Program-made: the position numbers and the translations under genes
Assembly (NCBI GenBank): GCA_035441325.1
Contig: DAOROA010000018.1
Location: forward strand, 11,597 to 75,596
Length of the DNA stretch: 64,000 nucleotides
Direction of reading: 5' to 3'
Source: Competibacter_A sp002352125
GTDB taxonomy: Bacteria; Pseudomonadota; Gammaproteobacteria; Competibacterales; Competibacteraceae
Notes under the pieces: model-generated
The model's database searches: none
The model's input: only the letters and a program-made list of their open reading frames with translations
Told to the model about the DNA's origin: nothing
In this document: piece by piece, positions 34,547-44,445 of the stretch
Numbering within the stretch: the stretch's first letter is position 1
Layout of the letters: every line of letters starts with the position of its first letter

Positions 34547-35848
34547 TGGAGTGACCTCCCATATGCTTTGGCTTTGCGACGATAAAACAGCCAAATGAAA
34601 GTTGGGTTACAACTGCCAAATCGATGATCGAAGATTTCGATCTTTCGTGTTAACGCGCGCGAGTTCTTTGGTTCCATCCGAGCGAACGCTGATGACAGCC
34701 AAGGACCAGTGGCAAGATATAGGTTATTGGGTCGAAAAAGAAACCAAGTGGATTGATGGGGTTTTCTAGGGCGCACGGCGGAAGGAAGCAAAGATAGCTT
34801 TTTTTGGCGTCATTGGATTTTGTGGAACGAGAGCTGATCGCACGGTGCAGAAAGATTTTTTGCGGTCAGCGAAATGCCGCCTACCGGCAAGGGTAATCGT
34901 GGGCGCAGTAGTTGCCTGTCATAGCAAAAAGTCTTGGTAGTAAGCGATGACGGGATAGTTTGAGAAAGCGAGGTGGTTAGCCGATAGGGCGGATTTTGAG
35001 ATAGAAAATGATCTTTCGTTACCGGGAATTCAGCAGGATGCATCGAGCGGCGATTGCCTTGAAGCGTGCCAAGATTAGAGTGGCGAATCCCGCAATCAAC
35101 GATCATCGCGGTTTGGCTTGTGCCAGAATAGTTTGAGTTCATCTGTAATTGAAGCGTTATTGAACGTTAATGCCTTCATGACAGGTATTAACGGGACGCA
35201 TTAACTAATTTGATTTATTAACATATTGGAATTGTTATATTTTTCTCAAAAAATTGAGATAAAGCTCTCCTCCCAATTCATCCTACAACAATAAAAAGAT
35301 AATTAAAACCCCTAAAACAGGAATGCGATAAAAACCGTAGATTAATGCCTGGTTTTTTTTACATATTTTTTAGTTGTGTATTTTTAATGAAAAATGATAA
35401 TCGATCTTTTTAAATTAAACGCTAATTAATATAGCTAATGCAACTAACTGCGATAATTAAATACTGCTCTTGGTATGGCTTAGAAAATCGAAACAAAAAC
35501 GGATAAAATGATTTCCAAAAAAGACGGTTGATATAAAAAAGTTACGGAATTACAATTTAATATAATAACCAATAGGTTAGAGTTAAGATAGGATAATAGC
35601 ACAATTAAATTATGTCTATGTTTTATACAGAACAGCTAAACAATGGAGATATTAAGTGCAGATAAATCTATATTTGAGCGAGCGGGATTTACCGGAACGA
35701 TAATTTGCGACATCTCGATAAAATCTTCTGGAAAGAAAATTAAAATTTCATCACGGTGTCATCAAATGGTCGGGAGAAAGGTTTTCGACGCTGGCGATTC
35801 ATGGCTTACTAGCATCGAAAACCTTCCAATCACGGCGGGGCTAGCTCT
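34547..35848. other. Gene-poor 1.3-kb stretch, strongly AT-rich from about 35140 to 35640
   Basis: No convincing gene is seen; the frames present lack ribosome sites and family resemblance. The core is unusually rich in A and T for this chromosome. Small symmetric elements include GTTAATGCC/GGTATTAAC at 35166-35192 (one mismatch) and TCTCAA-AAAA-TTGAGA at 35244-35259. It lies between the start of the PKD-protein gene and the 3' end of the alpha-2-macroglobulin gene. It could hold the promoter of the PKD gene, a decayed gene, or a site bound by an AT-preferring silencer. Confidence 0.6.
35780..35823 (-). terminator. Hairpin after the alpha-2-macroglobulin gene
   Basis: Thirteen-base arms GGTTTTCGACGCT (35780-35792) and AGCATCGAAAACC (35811-35823), with one mismatch and an 18-base loop. 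It is 26 bp beyond the minus-strand stop at 35849. Read on the minus strand, the second arm is followed by TTTCTC. Probable terminator. Confidence 0.45.
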
Positions 35849-38800
35849 TTACTCCACCCTCACCGTTCCCATCGCGCCGCGCCCGAATTGCCACGGTTTG
35901 TACATATCTTCCACGTATACCGCAGGTTGCCGGTAGATGCCCGGAGTCACCGCCCTGACCAGGTAGGCCAGAGTAAATTTCCGCTTGCCGTCTTGATCCA
36001 TATCCAGCGCTGCAACGAAACGATCATCCCGAAATTCGGTGTGTAGGGTCTCGGTCAGCTCTGGCAACCAAGCGATTTCGGTGGTCGATGTGTTGTGCGC
36101 CAAGCGGGCGTTTTCGATTTCCAGCCCAGCCGGCAATAAATCCACCACCAGCGCCTGCTGTTGCTCGCGGCCCAGTGCTTCACCGGTGATGACCGCCACC
36201 AATAGATCGTTCTGGCGAATCTGAGCCGGGTCCACATCTTTGCCGGTACGGGTGTAATAGCGGCGGCTGATGGTGAATCCTTCCCGTGCGGGCGGTTGTT
36301 GGGCGACCGGTACGCCGCTCAGGTTGGCGATGGTCCAAATCGGGTCGCTGCCCTGATTGGTGACGGTCGCGCCCTTGGTCAACTGCTCGGCGGTGGGCGA
36401 CAGGTAGAACGGATCGGTGGTCGCCGGTTGGCCATCCACTGTCAGCCGCAGTGCGCCTCGCTGTTTCAGCAGAGCCTGCGCGGCCAGCAACAACCATGCC
36501 TGTTCCTGGGTACTAGTGTAATGGCGTTGATTGGTATCGGCCGCCAACTCCTCCGCCAGTTGTGGCACCCGTTCCGAGAACAGCCCGGATTCGGCTAGCA
36601 AGGCCAGCAAGGCCGCCCGGTCGCGCAACGGGCTACCGTAATCGCGCACCGACGAAGACCGGTTGGTCCGGTTCAGCGCGGCAGTGAAAGCTTCCTTGGC
36701 CCGACCCAGCTCGCCGTAACGGGTCAGCGCCGCGCCGAGCTGAGCTTGGGCCAAAGCGGTCGGCAGCTTTTGTAGATAATTGTCGTGCAGATAGCGCAGA
36801 TCGCCGATAGCGGCTTTTTGGACTCGCGCCAGAACGTACAGATCGTAAGCCCGCCAGCTGAGATTTTTCTCGTCGAACTCGTCCGCGTTCAACTGTTCCT
36901 GCAAGTGCGTCAACCCGTGCTGATACGCCGATTCCGGCACGAGATACTGCTCCTGCCGGGCGCGGACCAGAAAGTCCATCGCGTAAGCCGAGAGCCAATC
37001 TTCGACTTCGCTATCGGGACTCCACAAGCCAAAGCCGCCGTTGGCATCTTGCAAGGTCAGAATGCGTTGAATCGCTTCCTGCACCCGCGCCCGCAAGCCG
37101 GCTTCGGTGGCGTTTTGGCCGACCCAGACCTCGGCTACTTGGTTGAAGTACAGCAAAGGCAGAGCGCGGCTGGTGGTCTGCTCCAAACAGCCATAGGGAT
37201 AGCGGTCCAGTTGCGCCAACAGGTCTGGGACATTGAGATTGGGCCGGCTGCTAAAACTCAGTTTGGCTTGGCCAGTACCGGGCAGATAGTCGCGCAACAA
37301 TTCGGTGTCGAGCCGCAACGACTCGCCCGGATTCAGGCGCCGGGCGGTGCGAGCGGTGGCGATGGTCTGCGCTGGGCGCACGCCGATTTCCGATTCCCGC
37401 ACCAGTTGGAACCCGTTCGGTCCGTCCAGATGCAAGCGCACTTGCCCGACACCGGGTTTCAATCCGCGCAGGACGAATGTCCGAGTTTCGGAATTCTGGG
37501 CGGCGGGATTGGCGGCCGCAAACGTGAAAGCGGCCGGTTCGGTCACCGCCACCGCCCCGTCGGCGCTGAGCCGGATGTGGTAGTCGCCGGGCGGAGCGTT
37601 CAGACTCTGCACGGTGACGGTCACCCGGCTTTCGTCCTCCGGCGCCAGGAAGCGCGGCAGATAAACTCGCGCCACCAGCGGATCGCGTACCAGCGGTGCG
37701 ACCTCCGCCCGCCCAATCCGATCGCGGTTCCAGGCCACCGCCATCAATCGCAGTTGGCCGTTGAAATCGGGCAAGGCCAGCGGAATACTGGCTTTACCGT
37801 TGGCATCCAGCGCCACCGGGCCAGAAAACAGCGCCAGCGTCTTCACCGTCCGCACACCAGAACCATCCAGTTGCCGGCTGTCGGCGTCGCCACCGACCTT
37901 GAACTGTCCCGGTCGCCCACCGGCCTCGATCAACTTGCCATATAGATCGAGTAGTTGCATCCCTAACCGGCGTTTGCCAAGAAAATATTTCACCGGGTCC
38001 GGAGTCAGAAAGTCCGTCAGTTGCAGGATGCCCTCGTCCACGGCAGCGACCGTGACGTAGGCCGGCTGGCCAGCGTCCAGTCCAGTGACCGTAACCGGCA
38101 CTTCCACGGTCTGGCGCGGCGTCCACTCGTTCGGAGTATTCAGCGCGATGTTCAGGGTGCGTGGCGCGGGGTCCAAGCCGGCCCAGGCGACACCGATGGC
38201 CCGGCCTGGTCCGCGCTGGGCTGTGCTGTCCGCCGGCCGGAAGGCAGTGGCGGCAATGTAAACGCCCGGCCCCCACTCGGCAGGGATCGGCAGTTCCACC
38301 GTCGCGCCGTCCGCTGGGGCGCTGACCGTCTTGCTCAGCCACAACCGGTCGCCGACCACGTTCAACAACACTTCGCCGGCGAACGGCGCCCGGACGAAGA
38401 CCTTGGCGGTTTGGCCGGCCTGATAGCGCGGCTGGTCCAGCGTTACCTTCATCTGATCGGGCGTGTCGCCCTCACTGGGGTTTTCGAACCAGCCGGCGGT
38501 GAAGCGCACGCTGGAGGCGACACCGGTATTTGAATCGAGCACGTCCAGCCGATAATGGCCCCAGTCCAGCCCGCGCTGGGTCACCAGTCCCGGTTGCCCG
38601 GCGGCGAGGTTAAGGGTCTGGCTAGTCACCGGCGCGCTGTCGCGGACCACCAGTTTGTAGTTCCAGCGACCGTCATCGTGATACCAGTAGTATTGATACT
38701 CCTCGCGAACCAAGTCGGCGCGCAGTCCACTTTTAGCCTGCGGCTGACCCAGCGGGTCGAGCGCGATCACGTCGAATGCTGCTTCCTGGCCGGTCTTCAC

Positions 38801-41056
38801 GCCGTCGTCGCCAAAGCGCGGCTTGATGCCGATCGCAAACGGCTGGGCACGATAGGGCAGATTCAGGCTACGGGTCACCGGCCGGCCGCCCGGCTCGAAC
38901 AGCGACACCCGTACCCGCGCCTGCAATGGCCGCGTCGTGTCGGGGATTTCGTTCAAAGTCACCTGCGCTTGGGCTTTACCTTGGGCGTCAGTGCCGGCCA
39001 GGGCCACCGGGAAGCGCTGGACGGTCCAACTGTCCTGCGCCAACCCGAAGCGGTAACCGGGGAAAGCCGGGTAGGGGTTCGGGTCTTCACCCAAAATGAT
39101 CTCGGCCTCCGCCTTCAGATTGGCCGCCGGAGCGCCGTACAGAAAGCGGCCGTTGATATCGACCACCGCCGGTTCGCCCGGTCTCAACGCCGGAGCAGCC
39201 GAATTCAATTCCAGCTTCAACCGTTGCGGCACGAAATCCTCGACCTGGAAACTGATCTGGCCGACCGGTTCCCCCTTGGGATCGGTGTACGCTTTGACTG
39301 TCCAGCTTCCGGTACGAGCGTTCAACGCCAACGGCAGGCGAGCGTGATAACCACCGAGTGCCGGGTTCGTCGGGCGCAATTGTGCGGCTTCCACCTCGTC
39401 GGGACGGAAGGCTTTCAGCGTCAGCGGCGTATCTGGCTGAGCGTAGCCTCGACTGTCGCGAACCAGCGCCATCAATTCCACCGTCTCGCCGGGACGGTAG
39501 ATGCCACGCTCGGTATAGAGAAAAGCATCTACCGGCCCCGGCGCGGCGCGACCTTCGACACCTCGGTCGCTGAGATCGAAAGCCGGTTTGGTCAGATCGA
39601 GGAAGTTGTAATCGCCGTTGCCGAACGCCATCAACGCCGCCGGTTCGCGACCACCGTCGCCGCGCAACAGGCCCGGATCGAAGCGGACGTAACCCTTGTC
39701 GTCGGTGACGGCCTTGCCCAATTCACCGTTATTGCGGGCGTACAACCGCAATTCCAGCTTGGCGATGGGCTTAGCCGTGGCCAGCGAGCGTGCGAAGACG
39801 TGAAACCCGTCGTTGCCGCGCAGAGTGAACAAGCCGATGTCGGAGACCACCAGCCATTGCGTGGCCCGATCTTCGTAGCTGTCCGGGTCTTCCTTGGTCG
39901 GTTCGGCAGCCGCGATGTAGATGCCCGGCTGCGGGTCGTGCAGAATCTGGTCGATCGGAATCGCGGTCGTGACTTCCTGATTGCGCTCGCCGCTGGCCAG
40001 CGTCAGGGTTCCTTCCCAGATCAATTCGCCAGAACGCTCGGCGACATTATTGAGATCGTTACCGTCCAACAAGTTGGTGATGCGGCGGTTTTCGATTTGT
40101 TGCAACAGATTGCGATCGTTGATGCGTAGCACCCGCAGCCGCGCCGCGTCGAGATTGACGCTGATCAGCGGCAACTGCTGGCCGCCGGCTTTTGGCAATA
40201 CGTAGGCCGTGCCGCGAAAGCCCAGAGTTGGCTTGCGATCTTCCACCTTCGCGGTGAAATCCTGACTTGTCCGGGTTTTCTCGCCAGTCGCGGAGGGAAT
40301 GCCGGCCCGCGCCTTGATGGCGTAGCTCTGGCCGTGGCTGACGCCCTCCACACAAAGCTTCGACCCGTTGGCGCTGACGACCGGCTGAATGGCCGGTTGG
40401 ACGACCAGATAATCCTCGTAGTGAACTTGTCGGCCCTTGGCGAGGTCATCCGAGAACTTGAGGCAGATTTTCGGAGTCGCGCTGTCCGATTCGACCTCGA
40501 CGCCCTTGATCTGGAAAGCGTTGGCGTCCACCAGTTCCTGGTAGCGTTTGGCAACGCGGGGGTTGTCCTCCAGTTCCAACGCTTCACGAAACGCAGCGAT
40601 GGCTTTTTTGGGCTCTTTGTCGCGGTCGTACAGTTCGCCCAACCGGAACAGGGCGCGGGCGCGCTCGTAGGGAACGCGCGCCGCCTGAAAAGCGTTCCAA
40701 GCGGCTTGCAGGGTTCGTTCCTGGGCGCGCTTGCGTCCTTCCTCATCGTCTTTGGCCGATTCGGCCATCTTGGTTTGCCACGTCTGGCTCAGGGCTAGCC
40801 ACGTTGCGGTTTGATCGGCGCCGGCGACGAAAGCGGTTTCGTAGCTGGCGATAGCCGCCGTCCAATTTTTCTGCCGCGCCTGCTGCTCGGCCTGTTGTAG
40901 CAGCGTGGCAGTCGATTGGCCGCTCGCATCGCGGCCGTCGCGGATCGATTGCAGGTATTGAGCCGCCGGTATAGCGAGCGATACGTCGTCGAATGCGTGG
41001 GCACCGATGGATAGCAGCAGTGCCAACAGGGCGAACAGAGGGGACAGGCGACGCAT
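35849..41056 (-). CDS. Bacterial alpha-2-macroglobulin with intact thioester motif
   Basis: A 1735-residue periplasmic protease trap of the YfhM type. Bait-region cleavage by an attacking protease exposes a thioester that binds it covalently. A plain signal peptide ends near IGAHA with no lipobox Cys, unlike lipidated E. coli YfhM. Residues about 40-170 are TPR-like helical repeats with YETAF and YDRDKEPKKAIAAFREAL. Macroglobulin MG domains follow, with TERGIYRPGETVELMALVRD marking the MG2 region. The thioester motif is CLEQ at about 1290-1293 in YGCLEQTTS. The C-terminal alpha-toroid and receptor-type domain complete the fold. pbpC, the usual neighbour encoding PBP1C, is absent here. Confidence 0.93.
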   Translation of the reverse strand: MRRLSPLFALLALLLSIGAHAFDDVSLAIPAAQYLQSIRDGRDASGQSTATLLQQAEQQARQKNWTAAIASYETAFVAGADQTATWLALSQTWQTKMAESAKDDEEGRKRAQERTLQAAWNAFQAARVPYERARALFRLGELYDRDKEPKKAIAAFREALELEDNPRVAKRYQELVDANAFQIKGVEVESDSATPKICLKFSDDLAKGRQVHYEDYLVVQPAIQPVVSANGSKLCVEGVSHGQSYAIKARAGIPSATGEKTRTSQDFTAKVEDRKPTLGFRGTAYVLPKAGGQQLPLISVNLDAARLRVLRINDRNLLQQIENRRITNLLDGNDLNNVAERSGELIWEGTLTLASGERNQEVTTAIPIDQILHDPQPGIYIAAAEPTKEDPDSYEDRATQWLVVSDIGLFTLRGNDGFHVFARSLATAKPIAKLELRLYARNNGELGKAVTDDKGYVRFDPGLLRGDGGREPAALMAFGNGDYNFLDLTKPAFDLSDRGVEGRAAPGPVDAFLYTERGIYRPGETVELMALVRDSRGYAQPDTPLTLKAFRPDEVEAAQLRPTNPALGGYHARLPLALNARTGSWTVKAYTDPKGEPVGQISFQVEDFVPQRLKLELNSAAPALRPGEPAVVDINGRFLYGAPAANLKAEAEIILGEDPNPYPAFPGYRFGLAQDSWTVQRFPVALAGTDAQGKAQAQVTLNEIPDTTRPLQARVRVSLFEPGGRPVTRSLNLPYRAQPFAIGIKPRFGDDGVKTGQEAAFDVIALDPLGQPQAKSGLRADLVREEYQYYWYHDDGRWNYKLVVRDSAPVTSQTLNLAAGQPGLVTQRGLDWGHYRLDVLDSNTGVASSVRFTAGWFENPSEGDTPDQMKVTLDQPRYQAGQTAKVFVRAPFAGEVLLNVVGDRLWLSKTVSAPADGATVELPIPAEWGPGVYIAATAFRPADSTAQRGPGRAIGVAWAGLDPAPRTLNIALNTPNEWTPRQTVEVPVTVTGLDAGQPAYVTVAAVDEGILQLTDFLTPDPVKYFLGKRRLGMQLLDLYGKLIEAGGRPGQFKVGGDADSRQLDGSGVRTVKTLALFSGPVALDANGKASIPLALPDFNGQLRLMAVAWNRDRIGRAEVAPLVRDPLVARVYLPRFLAPEDESRVTVTVQSLNAPPGDYHIRLSADGAVAVTEPAAFTFAAANPAAQNSETRTFVLRGLKPGVGQVRLHLDGPNGFQLVRESEIGVRPAQTIATARTARRLNPGESLRLDTELLRDYLPGTGQAKLSFSSRPNLNVPDLLAQLDRYPYGCLEQTTSRALPLLYFNQVAEVWVGQNATEAGLRARVQEAIQRILTLQDANGGFGLWSPDSEVEDWLSAYAMDFLVRARQEQYLVPESAYQHGLTHLQEQLNADEFDEKNLSWRAYDLYVLARVQKAAIGDLRYLHDNYLQKLPTALAQAQLGAALTRYGELGRAKEAFTAALNRTNRSSSVRDYGSPLRDRAALLALLAESGLFSERVPQLAEELAADTNQRHYTSTQEQAWLLLAAQALLKQRGALRLTVDGQPATTDPFYLSPTAEQLTKGATVTNQGSDPIWTIANLSGVPVAQQPPAREGFTISRRYYTRTGKDVDPAQIRQNDLLVAVITGEALGREQQQALVVDLLPAGLEIENARLAHNTSTTEIAWLPELTETLHTEFRDDRFVAALDMDQDGKRKFTLAYLVRAVTPGIYRQPAVYVEDMYKPWQFGRGAMGTVRVE

Positions 41057-41241
41057 CGTGGACTCCTCGGGCTACGGGTTGCGAGGGGGGGCAGGGCCGG
41101 CTAGCAAGATTCGACCGATGCCCAGCGTACTATAGCTGTTGATGATAGCCGGTTCCGGCTTGATCGGGTGATGCGCTCTGGAGGCGATGCATTCTCGTGG
41201 CGAAAAGTGGTTTGTTATGAAAAAATAAGATGAATACTTTA

Positions 41242-41270
41242 TTTCAGCTATTCCGGCTTAATTTCAGCTT
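41242..41270. promoter_or_regulatory. Two ATTTCAGCT repeats in the region upstream of rppH
   Basis: ATTTCAGCT occurs at 41242-41250 and again at 41262-41270, exactly 20 bp apart, followed by similar TATTCCGG and TATCGG tails. They lie just before the rppH start in the 226-bp divergent region shared with the alpha-2-macroglobulin gene. Two helical turns apart suggests a pair of binding sites; the binding protein is unknown. Confidence 0.35.
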
Positions 41271-41282
41271 ATCGGTTCTGAC

Positions 41283-42137
41283 GTGATCGACTCGGAGGGG
41301 TATCGGCTTAACGTTGGCATCATCCTGTGCAACGGGGAAGGGCGCTTGTTCTGGGGAAAACGAATCGGGCAGCATTCGTGGCAGTTTCCTCAAGGCGGCA
41401 TTCAGCGGGATGAATCGCCCGAGCAGGCCATGTTTCGCGAACTGGCCGAAGAGGTTGGTCTGCGGCCGGAGCATGTGCAAGTGATCGGTTGCACCAAAGG
41501 CTGGCTGCGCTATCGCCTGCCCAAGCGTTTGATCCGGCGCGGCGGCAAATCGGCCTGCATCGGCCAAAAACAAGTGTGGTTTCTGCTGCGGATGTTGGGC
41601 GGCGAAGAAGCGGTGCAGCTAGATTTGTCCGAACGCCCCGAGTTCGATCATTGGCAATGGGTAGATTACTGGTATCCGCTGCGTGCCGTCGTTTCGTTCA
41701 AGCGCCACGTTTACTGGCGGGCGCTGCGCGAGCTGGCTCCCTTGCTCTTTGCCGGTTACCGGTGCAGGGTAGAGCCGTCCATCGCCGAGAACGCCAAAGC
41801 TGCGCTGGGCGAAGATGGCACGCCGCCGCACGACGCACCGGCGCCGCCGGCCCGGACGCGTCGCTCCGGAGCGGTCGCGCCCGCTGCCCGCCCCCCGGAA
41901 TCGGTTCGACCGGCCGGGGCGACGACGCAGGTAGTCGTTTTGCCGCTGCGGCGAGTGGAGACTCGCCAGCATCCGGTCATTACGCGCATGATCGTTTCGA
42001 CGCGGCGGACGGGCGGGCTAGAGTCGACGGTTCCCGTATCGACCCTGGTGGAACGGCCGGTTTCCGTCGCACCCCTGGAGGAAATTCGGGCGCCACGCTC
42101 GACGCCGCCGAGCCCGCATCGCTGGTCCCGGCGCTAA
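41283..42137 (+). CDS. rppH: RNA pyrophosphohydrolase RppH with long C-terminal extension
   Basis: RppH removes pyrophosphate from 5'-triphosphate mRNA ends and so starts RNase E decay. The first 155 residues match the family closely: MIDSEGYRLNVGIIL, the Nudix box G38 to L60 (GGIQRDESPEQAMFREL, then AEEVGL), and WQWVDYWYPL with VVSFKR. E. coli RppH has 176 residues; this one has 284. The extra 120 or so residues are rich in Pro, Arg, Ala and Thr and look disordered, perhaps binding RNA or a partner. The start is GTG 41283; no strong ribosome site is seen. It lies 43 bp before ptsP, a common pair. Confidence 0.92.
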   Translation: MIDSEGYRLNVGIILCNGEGRLFWGKRIGQHSWQFPQGGIQRDESPEQAMFRELAEEVGLRPEHVQVIGCTKGWLRYRLPKRLIRRGGKSACIGQKQVWFLLRMLGGEEAVQLDLSERPEFDHWQWVDYWYPLRAVVSFKRHVYWRALRELAPLLFAGYRCRVEPSIAENAKAALGEDGTPPHDAPAPPARTRRSGAVAPAARPPESVRPAGATTQVVVLPLRRVETRQHPVITRMIVSTRRTGGLESTVPVSTLVERPVSVAPLEEIRAPRSTPPSPHRWSRR

Positions 42138-42180
42138 TTCGTTCCCGCTTCGTTGCCCGTTGTCTGTTGAGGACGGTTTC

Positions 42181-44445
42181 ATGCTGGACACTCTGCGGCG
42201 TATCGTGCAGGACATCAACACCGCCCGCGATCTGAGCGAGGCGCTCAACTTGATCGTCGCTGAAGTGAAGGCCGCTCTTCACACCGATGTCTGCTCAGTC
42301 TACATGACCGATTACAGCCGGGACGAGCATGTGTTGATGGCCACCGACGGCTTGCGTCCGGGCGCAGTCGGCAAGGTGCGACTCAAATTCGGTCAAGGGC
42401 TCACCGGTTTGGCCGCCAGCCGGTCCGAACCGATCAACGTCGAAAACGCGCCTGCTCATCCCGCCTTTCGTTACATTGCCGCCACGGGCGAGGCGCCGTT
42501 CCACGGTTTCATCGGCGTGCCGATCATCCGCCGTCGCCGGGTGTTGGGCGTGTTGGTGGCGCAGCAGCGCGAGCAGCGCAAATACACCGCCGACGAAGAG
42601 TCGTTCCTGGTGACGCTGGCCGCGCAGTTGGCCGGCTGCATCAACCAAGTGGAAGTCCGCCAGATGCTGGAGCGACTCGGCGACGACGCGTTGTCGGGCA
42701 CGTTGTTTTTGGAGGGCGTAGCCAGCGCTCGGGGCATGGCGCTCGGCGAAGCGGTGGTGGTATTTCCGGCCGCCGCCCTGGACCGGGTGCCAGACAAAGA
42801 TATCGACAATCCGGATGCAGAAGCCGCGCGCTTCCGGCAAGCGGTGGCGGCGGAACTGGCCGAATTGCAGCGGCTCGGCGAACGGATGCGGCTGTTGTTG
42901 TCGGCCGGAGACCGGGCGTTGTTCGACGCCTATGCGCTGCTATTGAGCAGCGACAGCTTGGTCAACGGCACCCTGGAGCGGATTTATGCCGGCAACTGGG
43001 CGCCTGGCGCGCTGCGGGCCACCGTGCTGGAATATGCCAACATCTTCGCGGAGATGGACGATCCTTATTTGCGGGAACGCTCCGCCGACATCCTCGATCT
43101 GGGGCAGCGCTTGCTAGATCGCTTGCAAGAAGAGCAGGCGATCGACCGCCATTACCCCGACAACACCATTTTGCTGGGCGAGGAACTCAGCGTTTCGCAA
43201 CTGCTGGACGTGCCGCTCGAAAAACTCAAAGGGCTGGTATCGGTGCGCGGCACCAGCACCTCTCACGTTGCCCTGCTGGCTCGCGGACTGGGAATTCCGG
43301 CGGTGTTTGGGGTCAGCAACCTGCCGCCGGGCCGCCTGAATGGCCGCGAGGTGGCAGTGGATGGCTATACGGTGCGGGTCTGCATCCAGCCCAGCCCGGC
43401 CCTGCGCCAGGAATACCTGAAGCTGATCGCCGAAGAAGCCGAGCTATCGCGCGGCTTGCAACACTTGCGCGATTTGCCGGCGGAAACTCCGGACGGTTAT
43501 CGCTTGGAGCTGCACGCCAATTCGGGCCTGTTTGCCGATATCGCCGCCGCTCGCAACAGCGGAGTGGAAGGTGTGGGGTTATACCGCTCGGAACTGCATT
43601 TTTTCCTGCGCGACCGTTTTCCGGGCGAGGAAGAGCAGGCGACCCTTTACAGCCGGGTGTTGCGGATCATGGACCCGTATCCAGTGGTGCTGCGCACGCT
43701 GGATGTCGGCGGCGACAAGTCGCTGCCGTATTTTCCGATCCGCGAGCAAAACCCTTATTTGGGCTGGCGCGGTATCCGCATCAGTCTGGATCAGCCCGAT
43801 CTGTTCAAAACCCAGTTGCGGGCGATGCTGCGGGCGGGAGCCGTTTATTCGAATCTGGCGATTTTGTTTCCGATGATCGGCAGCGTCAGCGAACTGAGCG
43901 AAGCGCTGGAATTGTTGCGCTGCGCCCAGACGGAGTTGGAAGAAGGCGGCATACGAGTCAAAACCCCGCCGGTCGGTATTATGGTGGAAGTACCCTCGGC
44001 GGTTTATCAGATCGATACCTTGATACGAATGGTGGATTTTGCCTCCATTGGCAGCAACGATCTCACGCAGTACGTATTGGCGGTCGACCGCAACAATGAT
44101 CGAGTGGCCAAATTGTACGATCCGCTGCATCCGGCAGTGCTGGCGGCCATCCGTCATGTGGTCGAGAGAGGCCAGGCCGCTGGCCGGCCGGTTAGCATCT
44201 GCGGCGAGATGGCGGGCGATCCAGCATCCGCCTTGTTGCTGTTGGCGATGGGGGTGAACAGCCTGAGCATGAATCTGGGTAGCCTGCTCAAAATCAAGTG
44301 GATGATTCGCAGCATCCGTTACGATGCCGCTCAATCGCTGTTGGCCGAAGTGATGGTGATGGATCATGCCGCCGCCATCCGCGACCGCGCCAACGCCTTT
44401 CTCGACGAGCATGGCTTGGGCGGTCTGCTGCGGGTGGGGAAATAA
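42181..44445 (+). CDS. ptsP: Phosphoenolpyruvate-protein phosphotransferase PtsP (enzyme I-Ntr)
   Basis: Enzyme I of the nitrogen-related PTS, which passes phosphate from PEP to NPr and EIIA-Ntr to regulate metabolism and potassium uptake. The 754-residue protein has an N-terminal GAF domain (about 1-160, with VCSVYMTD and GFIGVPIIRR), then the EI N-terminal domain. The phospho-histidine H362 is in GTSTSHVALLARG, and the PEP-binding TIM barrel carries the LRTLDVGGDK, NPYLGWRGIR, GSNDLTQY and CGEMAGDP motifs. ATG 42181 has GAGG about nine bases upstream. All catalytic motifs are intact. Confidence 0.96.
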   Translation: MLDTLRRIVQDINTARDLSEALNLIVAEVKAALHTDVCSVYMTDYSRDEHVLMATDGLRPGAVGKVRLKFGQGLTGLAASRSEPINVENAPAHPAFRYIAATGEAPFHGFIGVPIIRRRRVLGVLVAQQREQRKYTADEESFLVTLAAQLAGCINQVEVRQMLERLGDDALSGTLFLEGVASARGMALGEAVVVFPAAALDRVPDKDIDNPDAEAARFRQAVAAELAELQRLGERMRLLLSAGDRALFDAYALLLSSDSLVNGTLERIYAGNWAPGALRATVLEYANIFAEMDDPYLRERSADILDLGQRLLDRLQEEQAIDRHYPDNTILLGEELSVSQLLDVPLEKLKGLVSVRGTSTSHVALLARGLGIPAVFGVSNLPPGRLNGREVAVDGYTVRVCIQPSPALRQEYLKLIAEEAELSRGLQHLRDLPAETPDGYRLELHANSGLFADIAAARNSGVEGVGLYRSELHFFLRDRFPGEEEQATLYSRVLRIMDPYPVVLRTLDVGGDKSLPYFPIREQNPYLGWRGIRISLDQPDLFKTQLRAMLRAGAVYSNLAILFPMIGSVSELSEALELLRCAQTELEEGGIRVKTPPVGIMVEVPSAVYQIDTLIRMVDFASIGSNDLTQYVLAVDRNNDRVAKLYDPLHPAVLAAIRHVVERGQAAGRPVSICGEMAGDPASALLLLAMGVNSLSMNLGSLLKIKWMIRSIRYDAAQSLLAEVMVMDHAAAIRDRANAFLDEHGLGGLLRVGK

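Noticed and set aside
34810..35142. Minus-strand frame of 110 codons upstream of the PKD-protein gene
   Set aside because: No ribosome site, no recognisable domain, and residue usage unlike a folded protein.
35643..35936. Plus-strand frame of 97 codons at the end of the alpha-2-macroglobulin gene
   Set aside because: No ribosome site, composition changes in the middle, and its 3' third is antisense to a certain gene.
38555..40129. Long plus-strand open frame of 524 codons
   Set aside because: It is antisense to the alpha-2-macroglobulin gene, whose domains and CLEQ motif are clear; long antisense frames are common in GC-rich DNA.
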